Notes under the pieces: generated by a model
Database searches by the model: none
Seen by the model: only the letters and a program-made list of their open reading frames with translations
What the model was told of the DNA's origin: nothing
Shown: one piece after another, positions 37,401 through 49,400 of the stretch
Numbering within the stretch: the stretch's first letter is position 1
How the letters are laid out: each line of letters opens with the position of its first letter
NCBI RefSeq assembly: GCF_009870125.1
Contig: NC_046683.1
Coordinates: 22,391,001-22,455,000 of the forward strand
Direction of reading: 5' to 3'
Length of the DNA: 64,000 nt
DNA from: Drosophila pseudoobscura
Lineage: Eukaryota; Arthropoda; Insecta; Diptera; Drosophilidae
Position numbers and translations under genes: made by a program

Positions 37401-40400
37401 AGAGATTTGAGGAAAATTCAAATTCACCGTTTTCTTTGGCTTGTGCCCGAAATATTGGTGCCGAAAGTGTACATTTTAGTGTGTTGTATTCAAGTGTTGG
37501 GGAGTGTACACATGTCACATCACATGGACAATACGAATCTTCGTCTCATTGCAGGTGTTTTAACATGCATACATACATACTAAACATGAAACAAGCAAAC
37601 GGACAAACCAAACCATAGGGGAATCAACTAAATAATAGTGAGAAGTAAAAAAGCTGCGAAATGGACAGGGATGACAGTGGGACAGATGGGACAGTGATTA
37701 CAACGAGACTAGCACGATAATGGGGTTAAAAGAGGTGGTGGATGGGGTGCATATAGTTTGTATAATAATGATGAACATACAATTTTGACGACTATAACGA
37801 TTCGTTCGAGTGTGATTAACAAGAATATAAACTGAAACAGAAATGAGGACAGGGTTCGACCGAAATAACACACGGTAATGATACACAGTGCTAGGCTGGG
37901 GATTGGGGGTGGTTGAGCAAACTCATTGAGAAGCTAAAGCTGTATATGTACATCATATACAGATACATATATATACACATAAGAATACAAATATTACATG
38001 TACGGGAAAAGATGATGCAGTAGATAGATGTTCGATAATGCAAACTGTCGAATCACTCCACTGATCATACAGAAAAGGGTTCAAGTTAAGATTAAAACTG
38101 GATCCAGTACTCACGAGTATCGCTGAAACTAAGTTCTGTTGGGAGAAGAGAACAAAAGAGAGTGAAGATAAAAAAACAAAAACTGTTGGTTAGTACACTA
38201 TTAGTTCACAAATTTTATAGCTAAATATACAAATACAGGTTATACATGTAATGGGCAGAATTTATGTATGATGTGTATTTAAAATTAGCTATACTTAAAA
38301 TGTCATTGTCCTTATACTTTTTGACGATTGTTTGAACCCACTTGTATGTCGTACAACCAAAGGGATAAGAGAAAGTCAATACAATATGAAGTAAGACACA
38401 TCATCACATCATCGCCACACAAATTTGCTGTACTGCCTAACTCCACAGCTGACTCCAGGCTCTCTGGAAATTTTGTTTAAAAGCCAGAAAGAACGAGGGG
38501 GAACGTTGAGAGTAGTACATTTATACCCGATACTTAGTCAGTATGGCTCTCCTCCGACAGACGCCGCTAAAATTAAATGACACGGCACAGAGTGCGTGCG
38601 AGAGAGACACAAAATCAGTCTGAACGCGTCGTCGGGCGTTGCGTAGCGACCGAAAATTGAAAAATGATCCAAACTGATCCAGATTCAGCAACCGGATAGA
38701 TATGTTCATTCTCTATGATTCTGCGTTTTTAGTTTTCTCGAATCTGCAATATAGTGGATGCAACAGACTTTCGTCCTTTGTGGGGGCGGAAGGGGGTGGG
38801 GCGAAATTTTGAGATATACGTTTTATAGTGAGATCTAAAAGGAGTGTGAACACCAAATTTGGTTACCCTAGCCTTAATAGTCTCTGAGATTTGTGGATGC
38901 CCCAGATTTTCGTCCTTTGCTGGGGTGGCGCTGAAAGGGACGGCCAGACGGACAGACAGACAGGGCTCAATCGACTCGGCTATTGATACTGATCAAGAAT
39001 ATATATACTCTATGGGGTCGGAAGCGATTCCTTCTGGACGTTACACACATCTACTTTTACCACAAATCTAATATACCCCAATACACATTTTGAGTATCGG
39101 GTATAAAAAAGCCAGCCGCTCTCTCGTTCTATACGAGAGGCTAAGATTTTTACTGTATGTGTGCACATGACTAACATTCATTTTAGGTCTGACTGCGCTG
39201 TCGCATTTATTACTTTAGAATTCATTAGAGATTATGACACTATGAGTGCACAGCAAACGATTTGCCAACAATTCTTGAGATCTTAACTATTAAATTAAAT
39301 ATGAATTTCGAGATTAAAATTTGATTTTATTTAACCAGTGAATCGCAAAAGGATTTTCGAAATGTTAAGAAATGTTTTCGACCCGAAAATCGGCTGCAAG
39401 CTCATTCTATTTTTAAATCCGTACGTTCTCTCTACTTCGTGCGAGCGAGACGTCGCGGATTTCACAATCCCAAAAACCTAACTGCATATGACTATGTAAA
39501 AGAATGAGCGTTACTCATCTTCCTATTTATGTATATTGTCTTTAGATGAACAGTCTGTGTTAAATAAAAATGTACCAGCGGACTTTATGATCATTACCGA
39601 AGAATTAGTATTTATTATTCCAGTATTGGACCATTTTCAACTATGATTGTTTTGTACTTAAATTATTCCTGTTGACCCAACGGATTTGAACAAAAGGAGA
39701 ATATACATTTTGTCGTTAAGGAAATTTGAATTAAAGCGAACTAATTGTAAAGAAATACCATTGGCTATTTCAGCTAAGGAAAATGACAAATATGTACATG
39801 TGTACTCCCAGCAACAAAAGAAATATCCGCACTCTGAAATTTCATGCATTTCTGAATTCTCCAGCATGAGAAGACCCAAATGTTATCCGATTTGTTGAAT
39901 TTTTATTTTGTCGCTTACTCGACCTCAAACAAATGTTTATACCAATTTGAATTTGTATCATAGGCAAATACAGTGGCGTTGAAAAAAATAGCAGCAGTAG
40001 GGACGACCGTCTTTATTCCTTCAAAACAAAACCACTGTCCAAAATTTGCTGGACTTTACTGTAATATAATGTAGCTTTATATGTCTTCTCTCTGAGTGAA
40101 GTGTGCTTACTCTCTCAGTTCTAACGGTTCTTATAACTTTAGGCAATTTTGCGAAAGGGGAGCGAATTCAAAATCGGTGGCTTGAGGTGATTGTGACAAG
40201 AAAGTTACAAAATTTAAATAGTTATGGGTTTTGGAAAGCACTGAGGTGAAGAAAAAAGCCAAAGGATCAAAACTTTCATTTCAGAAAACAGGACCTATCC
40301 TAAGGTGGGGCAAATTGTCGGTTGTTCAAAAGAAATGATTAGCAATGCTTTGAAATATGTTTCCAACAAGAAACACGTGGAAGAAAGGCCGCGATATCCC

Positions 40401-43400
40401 CATTTCTGGTAAAACTACTGGTTCGTGAGAGCAAGGAGGACCCATTTAAGTCGGCCACAGAGCTAAAGCAAGGATGTTTACAAGAACGTTAAATGGGTAC
40501 TCGTAGTCTGAGGAAATTTACACTTTTCACGGGAAGCCATAGGGCAAAAAAGTTTGATATGCAAAATAGCACTAAAGTTGGGCCAAAGAAAAATGTAGAA
40601 ACATCCTGTGGTCCGACTAAAGCCAAAATTTATTTTTTGGTGTAAAAGGGTCTTGTTTTTGTGTGAAACGACTACCGAATGCAGAATACAACCCCCTGAC
40701 TCACATCTAAATTCATTAGACATAGAAAGCCATGCAAAATCGTATGGGCATGATTTTCGTACTAGGCAGGTGATCCAATACATGGTACAAACCCATGATG
40801 GATCAACTGGTCTATGTCAATATCAAAGAAACAGTAATTCTGCTTTATGCAGAATACGAAATAGAGTTGTTTTGTGTCTTCCAGCAGAAAAATGACCCAA
40901 AACGAACCAGAAAGAAATCTCGAAAGTGATTCGAGCACAATTCACTTAGTGCAATGGATTGGCCTGTTCAGTCTCCAGACATGAACCCCATTGATAATAT
41001 TTTGGTTTAAGTTAAAAAATATGTTCCTAATGCGGAACCAAAGAATAATAAATATCTTTGGGGTATCCTGCATGGTTCGTGGATCAATATCGCAATGGAA
41101 AGATGCGAAAATTAGGTGAGCTTTAATGCCAATATGTTGAGCTGCTGTTCTTGCTGCCAAAGGTTTTAAAACAAAATTCCAACCTTTGAATACAACTAAA
41201 GTAACATATTTTACCAAATAATGCGGAAAGTTTCTTTGTATTTTATAGTTTTTTGATTTCTTTGTAAATTGGTGCTATTTTTGTTGGTGCCCAAATTTTT
41301 GATATAACCCTTCTCTTTTCATATATTTTCATTGGGAGTTTGCAAATCGTACCAGTGCTCTGGGATACGATAAATTATACCTTAAAGTTTACATATTAGT
41401 CTTAACAAGGTTCATTAGAACCATTGCTTAAGCGAAATCCGTCAATATAGACATTAGTCCCCTGGTGCTATTTTTTCGGCGCAGCTGTACATACATACTT
41501 AGGAAAAAATAATTTTTTAAATCACACTTTTATAACGGTCTTTCGGTAATTTTGACCCAACGGAACCCAAAAATAAAATTCAAATAGAAAAACAATTTTT
41601 CACAACCAAAACTACATTTTTCCCAATAAGTTAATTTGTTTCTTGTAAACTAATAACCTGGGGCTCGGTTTAAAAATTAGAGAATTTCCGCATATTTCTG
41701 CATTGTCAGCGTAAAGCATTCGCTAAAATTAAAATTGACTAGGTAATTATGATTAAGCGTATGGTGAATGCAAAAAAGTATGAAAAAATTATTCTCTGTG
41801 GAGTTGTTTCCAGTATTAAACGTTGAGTTGCTGCTGCGATACATAGCTATGGCTCTCCTCCGGTAGACGACGCGTACATTGAGCGACAACAAGTGTGTGT
41901 TGTACAGACAGAAAATCAGTCTGAAAGTGTAATCGGGCGATGCGTAGCCACTGCACATTTATTTGTTCCGTTTGGATATAATAATGTGTGTTAGAGAGAG
42001 ACAGAGCGAGATGGAATAAAATTGTTATCTTCATTTTGGCTATACAAATGATACGATCTGGTTCAGATTCTGCAGTCTAGAAGATATTGCCATTCTCTAC
42101 GATTGTGTTTTTGGTTTTTTCGTATCTTTGAAATTGTGAAATTGCCACAGTTTTGCGCTTTTTTGGGGGCGGAAGGGGGCGCGGCGATGTTTTGAAATAC
42201 ACTTGTAACAGTGACATATCACAGAAGTCTGGACACAAAATTGCATTGCTCTAGCTCTTATAGTCTTTGAGCACTAGGCTCTCATAGGGACGGACAGACG
42301 ATGGTGATCAAGAATTAAATACTTAATGGGGTCGGAAACGATTCCTTCTGGACGTTATACAAATCCATTTTCACCAAAAATCTAACTTTGTCATCGAGTG
42401 TGCTCTTTAAGTGATTCTTTGACTATTTTTTAACCACACATAAACTTTTTGAAGCCGGAATTAGACATTAAATCCCTAGATTGGCAATCTAACAGCCCCG
42501 ACCTCAACCCGATGGAGAATGTCTAGGCCCTTATGACTGCGGAAGCCAAAAACTATGGATGTGTAATCGTAAAAAAATTCACACAGAAAATTCGATTCGT
42601 TAGACTCGATAGAGTAAACACAAATATGGAAAAATATGGGACTAACTAAGAGAACATCCCAGCGAAATGAATTTTTTACTTTATTAACGATAAAGAAGTA
42701 TAGAAAGTTTTTAGTCATCAGGTTACATCAATCATCGTTTCTCTTGGGGCTTCTCCGCTTGGAGCGAAACGTGTTGCATTAGTTCGGATTGGAATGGGGC
42801 TGTGGGTTGGGCTAATGGTGCAGCCAGGGATTGAGGATGGGAAAAAGAGTGAATTCATCCGTGAACAACAAACCTTGCGCAGTGCACCTGGCGTGATTTG
42901 TGATGTGGTCTGCTCGTCGTGTGAAATGGTGCGTAGTATGGGCGGCCCCTCGTACTCGCCATCGCTGTCCAGTGAACTGGAGCGGGTTTCATTGCTCTGT
43001 CTGCACAAAGAAGGAGAATATGAGTCAATATCTTCGGGCCTCAAACCGCAGAAGGAAACTTTAAGGCAGGCACTCACTGAAGAAAGTAATCGATGTTCAC
43101 ATAGTTGGAGGTACGACCAGGAGATTCGGGATCCACCACACTCGTCTGAGTGCTCAAGACCTGGGCCATGGGCAAGGTGCTGCTGCCAGGCGTAGACAGG
43201 TCGTCACGACTCGACGAGGACCCGGTGCGACCGGGCTTGATGAAAACGTACTCGCCGTCGCCATTATCCAGTGGAACGCTGTCATAGTATGGTTCGTGGT
43301 CCGCGGGCGACTGATGGGGCCCCGACGCCGGCGCCTTGGCACTCTCCGAACTCAGCGAGGACACACTCTCATAGCTCTTGATCTGTTGAGAGATTTCACA

Positions 43401-46400
43401 TTGTGTAGATAAAGATTTGATATGGTCAGTCTGGTCAATCCGACAGACACTTACAACTTCCGATATGCCTTGTGATGCTAGTGATTCCTTAGAGCCAACA
43501 CTGCATTGATTCGCTCCTCCTCCGTCGCTGGCCTGCAGGGAGCTGCGCGACTTCTTCTCGAGGCTGCTCGTGGAGCTGCTGTCGGCCACCGCCAGTTTCG
43601 CCGTTTTGTTTAGGCAGCGTGTCGGCGACGCGCCTACTGTTCCCGCTCCAGTGCGTCCCGGATTTAGAGTTCTTCCTGGCGTGGACGAGGTACGCCCAAG
43701 GCTGCTACATCCACCGCTGACGGAGCCAAAAGATGCCTCACTACGCTTGGCATGCTCCAGGCTGTCCATCTTGCCGACCATTTTACGGCCCAGCTCCTCC
43801 ATCAGCTCCGGGTTGGTGACGAACTTCCCCAGCTCTGGCGTGGTCTTCCTGTTGGTCACGTACTTGGCGTCCAGGTTCTCCGACGACTTTTGCCTGAGGA
43901 TGTCCGAGGGTTTAATGTTGCGCTCCAGTGAGTTGCCCGGACTGTCCGAGGAGAGGCTGCCGCCAGAGCTGCTGGGCGGGGCGATGGTGCTACCCACATA
44001 TACCGGCGTCTCCTGCTTCGGCGACGACGACAGCTGGTGATACTGCTGGCTGGGAATGGTGGGCGGCTCTACGCGTCGAATATTCTTTGGAGGAGGTCTG
44101 CCGGGAAAGGATCAAAGACGATATTGGTCAGTAGTCCATTGAAGGCACCTCGGACACTCACCTGGGTGGCATTTTCTTCTTGGCTTCCACATGACCCGCA
44201 TACGAAGTCAATGATGGCGACAGGGGCGGAGCCGAGGGCTCTGCGCCCAGTCCAGCTCCTTCTCCCGCATAGCGGGAAAATGTAGATGGTGGTGTCGGCT
44301 GCTGTTGCTGCTGCTGGTCGTTGGCTGAAGACATGGTTGCCTCATCGCCCTCTTTGTCTTTGGCCTCCTTGACCTGAATGACAGTTATGTACTGCGATGA
44401 GGACTTGTGTAACGGCAACCTCGCGGATAACTCCCGCTCCGCCTCAACGCCCTCCAGTGGTTGGGGTTTGATTGACGCCGCCAGCTCCGTGATGCATTGC
44501 TGCAGGGCTCCATTGGCATCCTTCTCGTTACCGCTGTCTTTGTCTCTATCCTCCCGCTCGAAGCGGTGCTCCACACCGAGTTTTCCGCCCGCGGACGGGG
44601 CCGAGTTCAACCCACTGCTTCCTGACCCCTTTCCACTCCCATTTCCTATTATTCCCCCACCTGCATTTCCACCTGCCCTACAGCTGCTGCCAGCGGCATT
44701 CGATGTGTGAGTGTATTTGTTATCTGTGTTGAGCGAGAGCCGATCCTTGTCTTTGCTCCCAGCCACCGCCAACGACGATGACTCGCGCAGATTTAAGCTA
44801 GATTTCTGTAAAAGAAGAGGGAAAAAGTGTGAGTGTACATAAGATTAAGGGGATCTATTATATATGTATGTATGTGCGTTAGGGTGAAGTAAATATTTAT
44901 GGTTTTTTTTTTTGTACGTTAATCGATCATTAATAATCCAAAAAGTATTTGTGCAAAATTTCAACTTTTTATAAAAAAAAGGTTCCGAATTAGCTTTTAA
45001 TATTTTTACTCAAAATGAGTGTGGGGGTATATTAGATTTGTGGTGAAACGTGTGTAACGTCCAGAAGAAGCGTTTCCGACCCCATAAAGTATATATATTC
45101 TTGATCAGCATTAATAGCCGAGTCTATTGAGCCCTGTCTGTCTGTGCGTCTGTCCGTCCCTATCAGTGGCTAGTGCTCAAAGACTACAAGAGCTAGAGCA
45201 ACGAAATTTTATACTCAGAATTCTGTGATATGTCACTGTTACAAGTGTATTTCAAAATATCGCCGCGCCCCCAAAAAGAACGAAAATCTGTGGCATCCAC
45301 AATTTCAAAGATACGAAAAAACCAAAAACACAGAATCGTAGAGAATAGCAATATCTTCTAGACTGCAGAATCACATCCAATCGCATCCACAATTTTGTCC
45401 GATCTTAGAATACGGCTCCTGTGTATGGTGCTCTCAGTACAAAGTACACCAGGACCGTATAGAATCAGTACAGAAAAACTTTTTACTCTTTGCTCTGCGG
45501 GGCCTTAACTGGGATGCAGGTGTAAGACTCCCATCTTACTCTAGTAGACTATTATTAGTAAACCTCCCATCCTTAGTTAACCGTAGAAAAATGCTTTGTG
45601 TGATATTTATGCACAACTTGATCAGGGGTGACATAGACAGCCCTGATCTGTTGAGCAGCATAAACTTCTCGATTCCTATTAGACTGACTAGAAATTTTAT
45701 ACCGTTGTTCCTTCCACTTTGTAGATCGAATTATTCCTTGCATGAACCGTTTAGGGTCTTATGCTCGGATTATAATTCCCTCTACCATATTATATCCAAC
45801 ACTAATTCTCTTCCTCTTATTAAATTATTAATCCTTACACACCTTTCTGTTAATTAGTAACTGTAGTGGTATTTGTATTTTGATTGCATGCTTAGTTTCT
45901 TAGTAAGTTTAGTGCTAATTTTCCTCGAATGTTAGTCTAATATCTATCTTTCTTGCATGTTCGCGTTTGGTTCGGCTACGCACCGCGCGTCATGCGGCAG
46001 CGCCGCTCGGTCGGTTGGGCGGGAGGAGGGCTGCGTTTTGCCTGGGATCCGCGCGTAACAGCCTTCTGCTGGTGTCACACGGGCCACTTGACGGTGCAGT
46101 AATTGCATCGCCTCTTGAAAGATGCAGTCATTGCATGTCAACGTCCAAGAAAAGAGAAAATTAAAAACGCACAATCATAGAGAATGACCATATCTATCCG
46201 GTTGCTGAATCTGGATCAGATCGGATCATTATTATAGCCAAAAGGAAAAAAAACAATTTTCGGTCATTACGCAACGCCCGACGACGCGTTCAGACTGATT
46301 TTCTGTCTCCTCGCACACACTTTTTGTAGCTCAATGTACGCGCCGGGGGAGAGCAATACTGACTAAGTATCGGGTATAAATGTAGAGTTGCGGTGTCCGC

Positions 46401-49400
46401 AGCAACTCACAACGTTCCCCCTCGTTTTATTTATTTAAATGTCCTAAAAATGGGCTCATTAAAGCCATAATTGGTCCGGTGGAGATCAAATGCAACGGGT
46501 TAATGGGTCCTTAGGGTCCAGGCAGGCGCTGTAAAGCTAATACTACTAAGCAGGTCAGGATCGACCACTAGAGTGTCATAAATAAACATCTGAGCCGCAA
46601 TGGCACTTCGATCCTCGAGAGAGGAGAGATGCACGAGGACGAGACTTAGCCTCGTATATTTTTATTTATTTATTCAGATTTATAAGATTCAGATAATTAG
46701 CAAAATGAAATCTTGAGTCGAATAAGACCCCTAGGTCATGTATCTCCATCTGGTTTAAGAGAGGATTGCCATATATAGAGTATGAGGCCAGAACATTGAA
46801 GATACACTTGCTAAACGAAAACAAAGAAGCATTTGCTAACGTTGAGAGGGAGCGAATTAAGTCTGCACCAACGAGCAACTCTAGCCAGGTCTCGCTGAAG
46901 AAGGATACTGTCTCCTAAGGTTTTGATCGATCGGAAGATTTTAAGATCGTCAGCATAAAGCAGATGCTCAGAAGCTTGAATGCTGAGAGATATGTCGTTG
47001 ATAAAAATTGAGAGAGTTTTCTCGAAAGTACATGCATATGTACATATGTATGTATCTATGTACCTAGCTTAATTAAAAATTAATTGAAAACAACATTTTG
47101 AATTCCAAAAGAGGCACAAGGGGAAAGTGGTATACTTGACCCAAACTCCGAATTCCAATTCCCCTATTTCAGGAAGGTCTAATCTAAAAGGAAACACCAG
47201 CCAAACCATTTACAGCAATACACTTTAGCACACACTTCCCTCTAGCTCCCGCAAAAAATTTATTTTTGTAGATTACCGGCACGTAACGCATTTCACTTAA
47301 TTTTATTAAACTTCGTATCTTTGCTCTTCTTTTTCGGTTTCATTTAAAATCGCGGAAACAGACAAACCTGACTTTTGGGACCAACGTGCGTGTGTTGGAT
47401 CGCTTTTTATATATAATTCCAAAATTTGCTGGCTTTGAAAAAAGTGAAAACTACAAAAACTAGCACAAAGAAAAAGAGAGAAAAGTAAAGTAAATGGACA
47501 CACAAGCCACTGTAAATAGAAATGAATAAAGAGAGCAGACACAAAAAGACCAGCAGATAGACAGACAAACGCGTTTATTAGCAACGTGGAAAATTGCCAA
47601 GGCAAGGCAGAAGGGAGTGGTTGTGGGAGTGGTCATGGCGTGGTCTATCAGAGTGATAGATGAATGGATGGGTTGAATATGACAACAAAGCGAAGCGATG
47701 AAGAAAGCGTGCACAAATCTTCAAAGTCCCTCAAGGAAGGTCGAAGGCTACTCTTTGAGCTCTCCAGTTGAATGCTCTCTCTCTCTCTCTCTTACACTCC
47801 CATTCTCCAATTAACAGTTATGTGGCATGGGGTCACAGGCAGCCAGCCGCCGCCTGCCAGAGCTGATGCGCTTGCGTGTGTGACTAGTACCAGCTTCTAC
47901 AGAAGTGGTTTGGTTCGATAATGCACGAAGTTAGCCCAATATTAAATTGACATTAGCGTGACTTTGATTTAGTTCAATGCATACATACATTAGTTCCATA
48001 ACAAACAAAACGGGACTTTCATGGAGTAGTTGAGCTCTAGCCTCCCCAGTGTCTCTTGCAGCTGATTGCAATCAGCTGACTCGATCTTTCTCTCTTTCTC
48101 TCTGAGGAACAGGTGTTGTTATTCGCTTGAGTTGTTGAGTCAACTGCTCTTGGCTCTCTCACCCCCGCGTATTGATAGTTTTAACTTATCGAGAGAAGAA
48201 GCGACCGATTTTGTATGCTTGAGCTAAGAACGACGCACACCATCGGATTCACGCCTTTTCGAACTGCTTTTCGCTCCCGCTTTCTATATGTGCATATACA
48301 CATGTACATGTGCGGATGTGTGGATGTTTTTCAAGTGCCGTTTGCCTAAACGCTTTTTTAGCCGCTTTCTGATATTGCTTAATTTCTTGGGAATAAGTAC
48401 ACGTACACGCACACGCAGACTCATGGACGGGCAGCGTTGTGTGGTGTGTGTGGTGAGGTTGTTTTATGGTATTTTTGCGATAAGTTTATTGATTTCAACT
48501 TGTGATAATACAAAGAAAAATCGTTTTTTATTTGTAGTTCTTTCAGTGATTACGCACCCCTCTGGACCATAATTTGAATTTCTCCTTAAAGGAAGCCATG
48601 TTCCTTCAGCGCCACTGTGTGGACGCACTGTGGATTTTTTTTGTTACTTTCTCCTTCTCTCTCTCTTTTATTGTTTCAGAAGTGCAAGATGAACAATAAG
48701 CCGAATGTTGGAGCGAGAACTAGGCGAAGCACTACACTGCACTGCACCGATTGATAGCCTCGAGACACACTCCGCCCTGCAGAACCGTCAAAAAGCAACG
48801 CACGCAAGAACAACAACTAAGGAGAGCGACGAATATGACTAAGGCGGATGACTATGACTACGACCACGACGACGTTGACCACGAAATTTGAGTCAACCGA
48901 ACACGTTACTGGAACGGTACCAGAAACCGAAGGCGGGAGCTCAACGGCTGCCGAGGCTGACGCAAAAAATTAATTATTAATTTACGTAATTGTTGGGCCG
49001 TTGGTGTTTTTCGCGGATAGCACAGGTGTTTTTCCGCTTTTGTTCCCCCTTTTAGACGCAGCTTTGGAAATTGGCCTCTGTTCTTCTCAGAAAGATTCAC
49101 TTCGGATGCGCCATGTAATGACACGTTAAGAACGGACCCGAATTCCGTTTGGCTCGTGCCCGCTGCCGTTATTCACCAAAACTGCTTTCGACGACGACAA
49201 TGACAGCACCATCGCCACCAGCAGCTGCGACAGCGGTGGAACAGAGTCCGTAGTCGGCAAGCGACACGCAAAAAAAAAACACACATACACGCGTGCACGG
49301 ACAGATATGCCCAGAGAGAGGGAATTGGTATGCGTAGATAACGGACAGAAGTGGCAGATATCGAAGTGGTAGTACCCATGGGGATTTGTATGCACATACA

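Noticed and set aside
43570..44040. 156-codon plus-strand open frame
   Set aside because: Antisense shadow of the Ser/Pro-rich RhoGAP1A-like exon; no family motif.
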